DNA of 24,884 bases from a virus. Position numbers and translations under genes: made by a program. The notes beneath the pieces are model-generated. The model saw only the letters and a program-made list of their open reading frames with translations. It ran no database searches and was not told the DNA's origin. Shown one piece after another: positions 13,633 to 20,466 of this stretch. The DNA lies in IMG/VR virus record IMGVR_UViG_3300048872_000039, positions 1 through 24,884 of that record. One strand, given 5' to 3'. The first letter of the stretch is position 1; each line of letters opens with the position of its first letter.

Positions 13633-14223
13633 TTAAAAAGGAAGCCCATCTATCGGAGTTGAAATATCTGATGCCAATGGAATATTGTCTTTGCTTTCCG
13701 GCAACTGATCTTTGCCGTAGGAAGCAATAAGTTCATGCTCCCATTTTAAGCTGGATAGCCAATTTTTCCAATATTCTGTTTGATCTGTGCCATCCCATAC
13801 GTCCTGTCCTTTAAATCGAACACGTTTCATCTGCGGCAATTCACCCTGATTCTCTTTAGTAAAAAAATGCTTTAACCATTGCCCGTTTTGCTGAATAAAA
13901 ATATTGGCCTTTTCGTCTTTATATGATGGAGATATTTTAATTCTTTCGGTTGGCTTCCCGGATTTCAGCGAATTGACAAATCCCCTGAAATATCCCGATT
14001 CCGTTCTTAGTTGCAGCAAAAACAAATCAGCGCCATCAATAATTTTAATTTTCGCTAATTCAAATTCTTTTCCTTCGTAAGTGTCTTTGGCAAACTCAAT
14101 TCCGGTTATTGTTCCAGACAGTGAACCGAAATAGTCTTTTTCGCCACCTTTCGGCTTTGTGTATAATCTGCCCTCCGAAATATTAACGAAGGTCATTCCT
14201 TTAGTTTCTTTTTCTAATCCCAT
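13633..14223 (-). CDS. SSB-like single-stranded-DNA-binding protein
   Basis: 196 aa. The first ~110 residues look like an OB-type beta barrel (GSLSGTITGIEFAKDTYEGK, ELAKIKIIDGADLFLLQL), not the canonical bacterial SSB sequence. The final residues PIDGLPF strongly resemble the SSB C-terminal tip (DDIPF/DDLPF) that recruits replication and repair partners. An acidic/Ser linker precedes the tip. It sits two genes before the primase-helicase in the operon. I infer an ssDNA coat protein of a phage-specific family; no direct match can be shown. Confidence 0.6.
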   Translation of the reverse strand: MGLEKETKGMTFVNISEGRLYTKPKGGEKDYFGSLSGTITGIEFAKDTYEGKEFELAKIKIIDGADLFLLQLRTESGYFRGFVNSLKSGKPTERIKISPSYKDEKANIFIQQNGQWLKHFFTKENQGELPQMKRVRFKGQDVWDGTDQTEYWKNWLSSLKWEHELIASYGKDQLPESKDNIPLASDISTPIDGLPF

Positions 14224-14229
14224 TGTTAA

Positions 14230-14451
14230 TTATTTTTTATTGTTATCGAATTTTAATTGCAACTTATTTATAAATTCTGCTACTAACGGATTATCCAGAA
14301 TTATTTGGGTAGCATCGATGTTTATTTTAAAAATTTTCGCTGCTGTTTCGTCATCAACAACCCCCTCTTTTAACGTTAACAGGTTTTTGAATTTATTTTC
14401 TCCTAAATATTCGTAAGCAACATTATTCTGTATATTTCTGCATATAGCCAT
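14230..14451 (-). CDS. Small hypothetical protein (73 aa)
   Basis: Start at ATG 14451, overlapping the primase-helicase stop as TGATG. The product starts MAICRNIQNNVAYEYLGENK, has TLKEGVVDDETAAKIFKINI and ends KLQLKFDNNKK. It is helical and soluble with no recognised family. The tight coupling to the primase-helicase and the six-nt gap to the SSB-like gene suggest an accessory replication role, by position only. Confidence 0.6.
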   Translation of the reverse strand: MAICRNIQNNVAYEYLGENKFKNLLTLKEGVVDDETAAKIFKINIDATQIILDNPLVAEFINKLQLKFDNNKK

Positions 14452-16517
14452 CAAAAACTAATTTCTGTGTTGTTGTCATCTTTGAAGGGCATCCACGAGT
14501 TTTCTGTATTCATTGACCTAAATAGTGTCGGCTGATCTACCTTATTCGTCTTGTTATGCCAACTACTAACCGGGTCGACTCCTTTTGCAAATCCATCGAA
14601 TTTTTCTACAAACGAACATCCCCAATTATACATTTCAAGTTTTACTGGTTTGTCTATTGGCGATACCCTTCCCCCGGTATCGGTATCCTTTATCTTGCGA
14701 ACATATATTTCAGTGACCATCCACTCTGTTGGGTGTTGCGTAATTCTGTGGATAGTTAAAAAGTCGTCAGCCTTGTTTGCTATCTTACCGCCTTGTTCCG
14801 TGTCTGCTTTTTGCGGGGCGATTGGGTATTTTTTTTCACTGTCTTTTTGGCGAAGCGCGGCGGTAACGGCATGATGATTTATAAACCATCCAAAATTATT
14901 TACCTGTCCAAACAACTTTAATTCGCTTAGTGCTTCATAATGATATTCATGCGTATTTAATTTGCTGTACCCGCTTAAATCCACTTTCAAACTGTTGTAG
15001 GGATCAATCATTCCACAATGAATCTTTTTTTTCTTTAGTGCTTTCTTAACCATATTGATTATATCCTTGTAGTTATACATTGCCTCCTCAGATTTAATCA
15101 ATATGAAATGATCTTCGATAAAATTTTTAGCTATTTGATATTCTTTTTCATTGATAGCGAATTGACCTCTTAGCGGTTTACCCCAATAGAACTGAATTAG
15201 CTTTCTCATTACGCCACCCAAAACATTTTCGCTGGAAAGAATTATCCAATTCCAGTCATGATACATTGCCGATAGTAAGGCTAAATACCAAACCACTACC
15301 GACTTGCCCGCATTGTCGTGACCATTGGTCATTACCATATTGCCCTCTTTAAAAAGAAAATATTCGTCAAGCGATGGGATACCAGTAGTCAAGCCTTGCT
15401 TTAGGGTTCCGTCTCTTACCGCTTGCAAATAATCGTTGTAATCGTTTCCGGTAGCCATGAAAGAATAATCCTCATCGTCTGAACTCACCCTTGACTGAAT
15501 TACTCTTGTACTTGGCTGTTCCTTTTTATCTTTTCTTTCGCCATAACCCATATCATAGAGTCGTCGTGAAGCTTCTGAAAAATCTTTATTACATTCCAGC
15601 ATGGCAAAAACAGCATAGGGTAAATATGCTTTCTGTGGATCAAATTCTGTACTTGTAGTAAAAACGCTAAACCAATTTTTTTCATGATCGAAGTTTCCGC
15701 TGCTTTGCGAAGTCGTTTGACCGGGGCGAAGAAATATAGTTTTCTTTCCGTGCTGCTTTACAACTTGCCATCCATGTGATTGAAGCAGTCCAATCACATC
15801 TCCATTTTGATTATAATCATCAAAAGAAGTTCCTTTTACTTTATCAATTTTAGATTTTTGATAAGTGATTTCTTCGTGAAACTCATTGAATTGACGCGCA
15901 ACTCCCAACAATATTTCTCTTTCATCGGATGTTATCTCGCTTATTGATTGAAAGTCACCAAATATTAATTCATACCCCGGCGTAGGGAAACAATTGAATT
16001 GACCTCCGCTACCACGAGTTTCAAACAACACCCTCACCTTGTCACTCCCTTTAGTTTTTTCAGCAATTCCCTTCGCCGTCACTTCGTCTTTACCTTTTTT
16101 CTTTTCAGCAGCCAATGTTTCGTTATAGGTATTTTCTTTTTCTTCCTGCGTAGTCGGACGATTTGCAAGTTTTGTATTACCCGCTATTGACGAACAACGG
16201 TAAATCAGATGATGGCCTCCTGATGGCGTTTTTTCAACAACCATTTTTAAAAGAAGTTTGTCGTCAATTTCATGAATTGTTTTTTTATATCGTTCAAATA
16301 AGTTTCCAGTAAGATCATATTTTTCATCAACGTCAATACATTCTAAATTTCCAGACGGTTCACCACATAAAATTCCAACTCCATAACATTTATTTAAATC
16401 GTGTTTGCCGTTTGGTATTTGCCATTTTTGTATAGTCGGAACCTTGTTTTTACCAATAGGTAAAAAATAAATCCCTTCTATATTGTGTAAATCGTTATAA
16501 TTCGTTTTAGTAGCCAT
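14451..16517 (-). CDS. Primase-polymerase / replicative helicase fusion
   Basis: 688 aa from ATG 16517 (a TTG just upstream adds one residue). The N-terminal ~215 residues are an archaeo-eukaryotic-type primase (bifunctional prim-pol): YGVGILCGEPSGNLECIDVD with the metal-binding D62/D64, SGGHHLIYR (99-107) and RGSGGQFNCFPTPGY. The C-terminal part (~375-640) is a RecA/DnaB-type helicase: LTTGIPSLDEYF (376-387), Walker A GHDNAGKS (399-406) and Walker B GMIDPYNSL (502-510). It would prime and unwind phage DNA. A basic linker with KKKGK (139-143) sits inside the primase part. Overlaps both neighbours (11 nt upstream, TGATG downstream). Well supported; polymerase activity is unproven. Confidence 0.9.
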   Translation of the reverse strand: MATKTNYNDLHNIEGIYFLPIGKNKVPTIQKWQIPNGKHDLNKCYGVGILCGEPSGNLECIDVDEKYDLTGNLFERYKKTIHEIDDKLLLKMVVEKTPSGGHHLIYRCSSIAGNTKLANRPTTQEEKENTYNETLAAEKKKGKDEVTAKGIAEKTKGSDKVRVLFETRGSGGQFNCFPTPGYELIFGDFQSISEITSDEREILLGVARQFNEFHEEITYQKSKIDKVKGTSFDDYNQNGDVIGLLQSHGWQVVKQHGKKTIFLRPGQTTSQSSGNFDHEKNWFSVFTTSTEFDPQKAYLPYAVFAMLECNKDFSEASRRLYDMGYGERKDKKEQPSTRVIQSRVSSDDEDYSFMATGNDYNDYLQAVRDGTLKQGLTTGIPSLDEYFLFKEGNMVMTNGHDNAGKSVVVWYLALLSAMYHDWNWIILSSENVLGGVMRKLIQFYWGKPLRGQFAINEKEYQIAKNFIEDHFILIKSEEAMYNYKDIINMVKKALKKKKIHCGMIDPYNSLKVDLSGYSKLNTHEYHYEALSELKLFGQVNNFGWFINHHAVTAALRQKDSEKKYPIAPQKADTEQGGKIANKADDFLTIHRITQHPTEWMVTEIYVRKIKDTDTGGRVSPIDKPVKLEMYNWGCSFVEKFDGFAKGVDPVSSWHNKTNKVDQPTLFRSMNTENSWMPFKDDNNTEISF

Positions 16518-17007
16518 CAATAAAATTTTGCAATTTCCTGTCTAGTGATTTTCTCAATGTTGAATAATTGAATAAGATTGATGACAAGTAATCAATATTT
16601 ATGCAATTCCCAAAAAAACTAATCTTTTCTAATTCTGGCAATCCTGATGCTTTTAAATTATGCCGGGTATTTATAAGCATAGCTAATATTATTTCAGAAA
16701 GGGTAAACTCTCTATATCCAAATTCACTTATAAAAGATTCTATTTCTTTTGAAATAAATCTTGCAAACATTTCGGTTTGAGGAAGATTACATCCGCAAAT
16801 AGCCGCACCCCTCAACATAATTCGATCACATGCAATAGCAATATCGTTCCCCTCAAGTTGACAAAAAGACAATCCGTCAAGTCGGCTTTGAATTATTTTT
16901 TCCTCCACTTCGTTTAGCTTTAAATTCACTATCGGCAAGGTTGTTAAAGAGTACTTCTTCCCCTCGTGCTTTAAAGTTTCCGCTATTGATTTTTTTTGGT
17001 TCTCCAT
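16507..17007 (-). CDS. Conserved phage protein upstream of the primase-helicase
   Basis: 166 aa from ATG 17007. The middle (IAIACDRIMLRGAAICGCNL, then PQTEMFARFISKEIESF) and a helical end (FTLSEIILAMLINTRHNL; LSSILFNYSTLRKSLDRKL) fit a family I associate with Bacteroidetes phage replication regions, position equivalent to a helicase loader or replisome organiser. No P-loop is present, so it is not a DnaC-type ATPase. Its first 131 nt overlap the end of the preceding gene in another frame, and it overlaps the next gene by 11 nt. Role by position only. Confidence 0.7.
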   Translation of the reverse strand: MENQKKSIAETLKHEGKKYSLTTLPIVNLKLNEVEEKIIQSRLDGLSFCQLEGNDIAIACDRIMLRGAAICGCNLPQTEMFARFISKEIESFISEFGYREFTLSEIILAMLINTRHNLKASGLPELEKISFFGNCINIDYLSSILFNYSTLRKSLDRKLQNFIDGY

Positions 17008-17368
17008 TTTCTATTGTATTTATATTTTCATTTTCATTTTCATTTTCCATATGAGAAACATATGAAAAAGATGTGTTTGGCTTTTTTGACCTGTTTTTTG
17101 ACCTACTTTTTGAGTAATTTTTTCTTTTATTTATCTCATCCTCAAGGCGTTGGTTGTAGTATTTACCATCTTCGTCTTTTATGAATTTTTTAAACACATC
17201 TTCATCATATGTTTTACATATCTGTAACATATGTTTTTGGTCTAAATGCCCTGTTTGGTGTTGCGCCATTAGCAATCTAACATACTTACCAACCTGCTCG
17301 TCTGTAAAAAATTGAGTTCCGGTACTAAAATCACCAGTGTAAAACAAAAACGCAGGGTCTTTAGCCAT
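16877..17368 (-). CDS. DUF1376-like phage replication protein, C-terminally short
   Basis: 163 aa from ATG 17368; the frame extends upstream without a family match. Residues 1-~90 (MAKDPAFLFYTGDFSTGTQF, EQVGKYVRLLMAQHQTGHLD, GKYYNQRLEDEINKRK) match the DUF1376-like type found before phage replication initiators. A linker with a short (Glu-Asn) repeat follows, then a Lys/Arg/Gly-rich end. Relatives as I know them continue into a ~100-residue domain; here that space is taken by the next gene in the +1 frame, starting 131 nt before this stop. The last ~40 residues look like frame-shifted filler. An A8 run in the overlap is a possible slip site. Likely replication-related. Confidence 0.75.
   Translation of the reverse strand: MAKDPAFLFYTGDFSTGTQFFTDEQVGKYVRLLMAQHQTGHLDQKHMLQICKTYDEDVFKKFIKDEDGKYYNQRLEDEINKRKNYSKSRSKNRSKKPNTSFSYVSHMENENENENINTIENGEPKKINSGNFKARGEEVLFNNLADSEFKAKRSGGKNNSKPT
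17024..17047 (-). repeat. Four-unit GAAAAT hexanucleotide repeat
   Basis: On the minus strand GAAAAT is repeated four times in tandem, encoding (Glu-Asn)4 in the DUF1376-like protein, 17 nt before the ATG of the overlapping gene at 17007. A typical slippage-prone tract. Confidence 0.9.
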
Positions 17369-17400
17369 TGGATTTTTGGTCGCTTTAATGGGTGACTGAA

Positions 17401-17434
17401 AAATAAAAATCCCCGCCGGGGTAAACCGGCAGGG
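17401..17434 (-). terminator. Strong rho-independent terminator (leftward)
   Basis: CCCCGCCGG (17411-17419) pairs with CCGGCAGGG (17426-17434): nine pairs with one G-T, six-nt loop. On the minus strand it is followed by ATTTTTATTT. It ends the transcript of the small gene at 17458-17616, just before the DUF1376-like gene. Confidence 0.85.
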
Positions 17435-17457
17435 CTGCAAATAAAGTCACGATAAAA

Positions 17458-17616
17458 TTACTGATATGGAAAATTGACGGGAGCCGTCAACGATGTAAAG
17501 ATAATAAGTTTGCCCCATTGCTCAATTTTTTTATCATTAATTATTTGCGTTCCAAAAGTACCAACTATAAATCCAAACCACAAAATCTTTTTCGAACTAT
17601 TTTCTCCACTGTTCAA
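17458..17616 (-). CDS. Small membrane protein with a TTG start (52 aa)
   Basis: The minus strand is open from TTG 17616 to TAA 17458-17460. The product begins MNSGENSSKK, has a hydrophobic helix (ILWFGFIVGTFGTQII), a charged turn (NDKKIEQWGK) and a second hydrophobic part (LIIFTSLTAPVNF). It thus has one or two TM segments. There is no ATG, so start use is uncertain. A terminator sits just before (17636-17682) and just after (17401-17434), as for a single-gene unit. A promoter-like motif (17553-17584) inside the frame is a competing explanation. No family recognised. Confidence 0.42.
   Translation of the reverse strand: MNSGENSSKKILWFGFIVGTFGTQIINDKKIEQWGKLIIFTSLTAPVNFPYQ
17553..17584 (-). 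promoter_or_regulatory. Candidate Bacteroidetes-type promoter (leftward)
   Basis: TACTTTTG on the minus strand (17553-17560) fits TAnnTTTG, with TTTG (17581-17584) 20 nt upstream as -33. It could drive the DUF1376-like gene and the replication operon, but the terminator at 17401-17434 lies between. It overlaps the 17458-17616 frame. Confidence 0.3.
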
Positions 17617-17635
17617 AAAAATGTATCAATTGTCG

Positions 17636-17682
17636 AGTAAAAATAGAGCCGGGATTAGGCTAATCATTTTGTCCCGGACTCT
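17636..17682 (-). terminator. Hairpin terminator (leftward)
   Basis: AGAGCCGGGA (17645-17654) pairs with TCCCGG-A-CTCT (17672-17682, one bulged A), 17-nt loop. On the minus strand it is followed by ATTTTTAC. It insulates the small gene at 17458-17616 from upstream transcription. Confidence 0.7.
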
Positions 17683-17703
17683 CTTGACCATTAAACCTTC
17701 TAA

Positions 17704-17811
17704 CTAGTGAAAAAAGTTTTTTAAAAGAGGAGGCAACGTAGAAACGGCCTCCGGTTGAATCGCTTGGCCGATTAGCGCGGGGAATATTCCCTGTTGGCTT
17801 TCGGCTATCAT
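17704..17811 (-). CDS. Possible 35-aa peptide
   Basis: ATG 17811 to TAG 17704-17706. The sequence MIAESQQGIFPALIGQAIQP, then EAVSTLPPLLKNFF is of normal composition (Pro, Ala, Ile, Leu), with no low-complexity sign. It lies between two terminators, and a hairpin (GGAGGC 17729-17734 with GCCTCC 17747-17752, followed by TCTTTTAA on the minus strand) falls inside the frame, so the region could instead be only a further terminator. No family recognised. Confidence 0.3.
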   Translation of the reverse strand: MIAESQQGIFPALIGQAIQPEAVSTLPPLLKNFFH

Positions 17812-17830
17812 ATGTACTTATCCGCTTTTT

Positions 17831-17860
17831 AAAAAGGGGTCAGTGGAGAACCACAACCCC
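17831..17860 (-). terminator. Rho-independent terminator after the sigma gene
   Basis: GGGGT (17836-17840) pairs with ACCCC (17856-17860), and GTGG/CCAC pairs inside with an AGAA loop. On the minus strand five T follow (17831-17835). It lies about 80 nt after the sigma factor stop. Confidence 0.85.
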
Positions 17861-17879
17861 GAAAGTCACCAAACCGTCC

Positions 17880-17927
17880 GTTCCCAACGTCAGCGGTATT
17901 GCTGGTTAGCGGGGAACTTCTGGCATA
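17880..17927. other. Hairpin between sigma gene and terminator
   Basis: GTTCCC (17880-17885) pairs with GGGAAC (17922-17927), with CAGC/GCTG (17891-17894 with 17901-17904) nested inside. With the downstream terminator it forms a compact structured 3' region of ~100 nt that could be a 3'-UTR-derived small RNA. Confidence 0.45.
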
Positions 17928-17937
17928 AAAAAAAGAG

Positions 17938-18507
17938 CTAATGAGATGCCTCAAAGTTTTTGAATCGTTCAATCATGGCATCTCTGAATCTTTTTATTTG
18001 AGTGCATACACCGCCCAATTTCAAATGTAACATTTCAGCTATTTCATTATGGGAATAGCCCATTAGGTAAAGTTTAGCTATTTTTTTACGAGCTGTCGGG
18101 AATGACTCAACTTCTCTTAATATAATTTCCATCAGATCAGCTTTCATTAAAGCATCTTCAATATCTATATCAGAAGTTAAAAAATATCCTACTGGAATAA
18201 GACCTTCTATTACATCGGGGTCGGATTTATCTATATTGGGAGTCCACCGAGAATTTTCTGCAAACGAAATAATGTTTTTTACTTTTGTGTGTTTATTGGT
18301 ATTTACGCAAGCGTTCCTGCAAGATAAATACAGCCATGATCTTATTGATAACTCTTCCCTAAAATTATCTATCCGACAAAACCCCTTAATCATTACATCC
18401 GCAACGACATCTTCCGCCAAATATTTCTCTCTAAGTATTTGACCACAAAAATAAATAAGAGGCTTATTGTATTTTTTGAATATTACTATGTATTCCGATT
18501 CCGTCAT
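17938..18507 (-). CDS. ECF-type sigma factor
   Basis: 189 aa with the two conserved regions of the ECF (RpoE/FecI-like) class. Region 2: YLAEDVVADVMIKGFCRIDN (29-48) and SIRSWLYLSCRNACVN (54-69). Region 4 HTH: KKIAKLYLMGYSHNEIAEML (141-160), followed by VCTQIKRFRDAM (167-178). The linker (80-115) is longer than in most. It would redirect host RNA polymerase to phage promoters, probably middle or late genes outside this window. No anti-sigma gene is adjacent. The next gene upstream is eight nt away; a strong terminator follows. Class is well supported; target promoters are unknown. Confidence 0.88.
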   Translation of the reverse strand: MTESEYIVIFKKYNKPLIYFCGQILREKYLAEDVVADVMIKGFCRIDNFREELSIRSWLYLSCRNACVNTNKHTKVKNIISFAENSRWTPNIDKSDPDVIEGLIPVGYFLTSDIDIEDALMKADLMEIILREVESFPTARKKIAKLYLMGYSHNEIAEMLHLKLGGVCTQIKRFRDAMIERFKNFEASH

Positions 18508-18515
18508 TGTCTTTT

Positions 18516-18917
18516 CTATCTATGTTGGGGGAAGGGAATTACTTCAAGAATATTAATAGCCTGTCGGGCTGGAGAAATATTTTCTAATTTAACCATACAC
18601 TTTAGTAATGGATTGTGAAATCCTATTAATTTCATTATTTCCTGAACGGCGTGTTCGTTGGGAAGTTTTTCATCTTCATCTACGGACATTGATAAGTGCC
18701 TTATCTTCCCCGCTGGTTGATCTTCAATAGTAAACACAATCCGATAGCCGAATGGTAAATGCCTTGTATATTCTTCAAAGTCTCCGGGTGGATTTTCTTC
18801 GCCGTTCTTTTGGTCAAGCAAATAATCCATTGGAATAATGTTCTTTTCGGCATAAGCAACCAATGAGTTTATTTGGTCGGTAATATCGCTATCAATTAAC
18901 AACGGGCGTACTCTCAT
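18516..18917 (-). CDS. Conserved hypothetical phage protein (133 aa)
   Basis: Start chosen at ATG 18917, overlapping the DHH gene by 26 nt; the longer frame runs inside that gene. It begins MRVRPLLIDSDITDQINSLV, contains IPMDYLLDQKNGEENPPGDF and a beta part LPFGYRIVFTIEDQPAGKIR, then HLSMSVDEDEKLPNEHAVQE, ending in QAINILEVIPF. The pattern looks like a conserved alpha+beta phage protein; function unknown. Eight nt separate it from the sigma gene. Confidence 0.65.
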   Translation of the reverse strand: MRVRPLLIDSDITDQINSLVAYAEKNIIPMDYLLDQKNGEENPPGDFEEYTRHLPFGYRIVFTIEDQPAGKIRHLSMSVDEDEKLPNEHAVQEIMKLIGFHNPLLKCMVKLENISPARQAINILEVIPFPQHR

Positions 18918-19806
18918 ATACGTGGATTTTAAATTCGTCTGGAAGTTCTTTGAGTTTGAAACCAGCAGCTTTTTTATGACCACCGCCGCCTTTTGATTTG
19001 GCTATTACGGAGCAATCAACTTCGTCTTTGGTAGTGTAAAGTGAAAATGTCCAATGCTTTCCGGTAAAGACAAACGGGATCATTACATCGTGTTTATTTT
19101 CATCCCAAACGGATTCAAATACTTGTGAATTTGCGCCGCCATTATTCAGGCAGATAGCCCGCAATCCTTCAAATGTTATTTCAAACGAACTCTTGCACGC
19201 TCTTTCATTTTGTGTTTTCTGGTAGGTCAATATCAATCTACCGTTTTCACATATTTTATTACAATAGGCATCTGCATAAGAAATGGCTATATCTTGCGCC
19301 TCACTAAATAGTTCTTTTGGAAACGTTTCCGGCGAACTGCAAATCATTCTCATTCCATATTGAAACGGCACGATTGCATTATCCCAACGTTTTTTATCCT
19401 GATTGCGCCACGTATCATATTCTCCCAATAACTTAACAGCAGTTGGCATTTGTTTATCTGGAAATAAATATTTCCAGCCACCTTCGCAAGCTGCGATTCC
19501 ATTTTCAAGCACACCATCACATTTAAACGGATTGCCGCCTTCTTGTACCTCTTTATAATCTTTAATAGCGGATGCGTGGTGATCTACCCAAGTTAATTGT
19601 CCATCTGTATGGTATGAAAGTTTTCGCATATCGTCCATAGGAAGCGACACGTCAATCATAATAACGGGAGTATTTGTAGGTATTTCATTCCACGGAAATG
19701 GTTGCCCATAATCATAGCCAATTAATTTTGCGTCAGGATATTTTAATTTAACAATAACCCCCGAACAATAGCCATCTAAATCTTTGTTGTGATAAATACA
19801 AATCAT
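18892..19806 (-). CDS. DHH-family phosphoesterase
   Basis: 304 aa from ATG 19806. DHH signatures are complete: HNKDLDGYCSGV (6-17, metal ligands D9 and D11), VIMIDVSLP (48-56, D52), WVDHHAS (73-79) and the C-terminal DHHA1 motif GGGGHKKAAGF (273-283). The family includes RecJ, NrnA-type nanoRNases and cyclic-di-AMP phosphodiesterases. The arrangement DHH plus DHHA1 at ~300 aa suits an NrnA-like enzyme that degrades short oligonucleotides or a cyclic dinucleotide. In a phage this might recycle RNA ends or blunt a nucleotide-signal defence (e.g. CBASS); this is inference. Ten-nt gap from the HNH gene and 26-nt overlap with the next. Confidence 0.88.
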   Translation of the reverse strand: MICIYHNKDLDGYCSGVIVKLKYPDAKLIGYDYGQPFPWNEIPTNTPVIMIDVSLPMDDMRKLSYHTDGQLTWVDHHASAIKDYKEVQEGGNPFKCDGVLENGIAACEGGWKYLFPDKQMPTAVKLLGEYDTWRNQDKKRWDNAIVPFQYGMRMICSSPETFPKELFSEAQDIAISYADAYCNKICENGRLILTYQKTQNERACKSSFEITFEGLRAICLNNGGANSQVFESVWDENKHDVMIPFVFTGKHWTFSLYTTKDEVDCSVIAKSKGGGGHKKAAGFKLKELPDEFKIHVYESTPVVN

Positions 19807-19816
19807 ATTTTTTATT

Positions 19817-20356
19817 TTAAAACGGTTTATTATCTTCCATAAATTTAAGAACACTATCTGGAAAAAATCTTCTTTCTTCTATGGCTAAATCAGGATAAAC
19901 CATTACTAATCGTTCGATAATGATCGGCCACGCACCCCAAAGCTCTATTTCTTTCCAGTTGCTTTTATCAAGAATATCGTGGTGGTAGGGACATAGGGTA
20001 ATAAAATTCATGGGGTGATATTTTACCGAAGGCGCTACGGCATCCCTTTTTGCTAAGATGTGACAAATTGAATTAATGGCATATTGATAAACACGGGTTT
20101 CGACCGCCAAACCACATTCGTCGCAGGTAGATGACATCACTTTCATGTGTGATTTATACCACCGCACAAGAAAAGAATCTTGCCCCGCCAATGCCGCCTT
20201 CTCCGCATCCAGTTTAGCCTGTCTCTTGACGCTTACTTTTGGGATGTAATATTTTTTCTTCTCTGGAAGTGGACGACCATTTTGAATATGCTCACGACGC
20301 TTTTCAAGAAAAGATTTTTCCGGCTGCTCATTATCAGGTGTAGTATTAGCATCCAT
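19817..20356 (-). CDS. HNH-like nuclease / zinc-binding protein
   Basis: 179 aa. The N-terminal ~70 residues are charged and linker-like. Then CDECG (Cys78, Cys81), NSICHILAKRD (His99), PMNFITLCPYHHDILDK (Asn117, Cys122, His125, His126) form an HNH or NinG-like ββα-metal arrangement. The pattern 'C..C...H...K....P.N...LC..HH' is common in phage HNH proteins. It may nick or cut DNA during recombination or packaging. It overlaps the tiny membrane peptide upstream by 11 nt and precedes the DHH gene by 10 nt. Confidence 0.75.
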   Translation of the reverse strand: MDANTTPDNEQPEKSFLEKRREHIQNGRPLPEKKKYYIPKVSVKRQAKLDAEKAALAGQDSFLVRWYKSHMKVMSSTCDECGLAVETRVYQYAINSICHILAKRDAVAPSVKYHPMNFITLCPYHHDILDKSNWKEIELWGAWPIIIERLVMVYPDLAIEERRFFPDSVLKFMEDNKPF

Positions 20357-20444
20357 ATTTACAAGTTAAAAGTAAAACCGATATGATTAATATCCAGAAA
20401 AAGCATCCTATCGCCTCATACATATCATTTTTTTGACTACCCAT
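20346..20444 (-). CDS. Tiny single-TM membrane peptide (32 aa)
   Basis: ATG 20444 to TAA 20346-20348, overlapping the HNH start by 11 nt. Polar N-terminus MGSQKNDMYEAIG, then a hydrophobic helix CFFWILIISVLLLTC and a short KYGC tail. A soluble head plus one TM is typical of small phage membrane peptides. The Cys residues are unusual for so short a peptide. Overlap of its end with the next gene's start supports a real gene. Function unknown. Confidence 0.5.
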   Translation of the reverse strand: MGSQKNDMYEAIGCFFWILIISVLLLTCKYGC

Positions 20445-20466
20445 AAAAGCTATTGTTGTTTGTTCT

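Noticed and set aside
17778-17793. Perfect palindrome GGGAATATTCCC as an operator
   Set aside because: A 12-bp palindrome inside the 17704-17811 frame; single occurrence and no link to a regulator, so not listed as a site.
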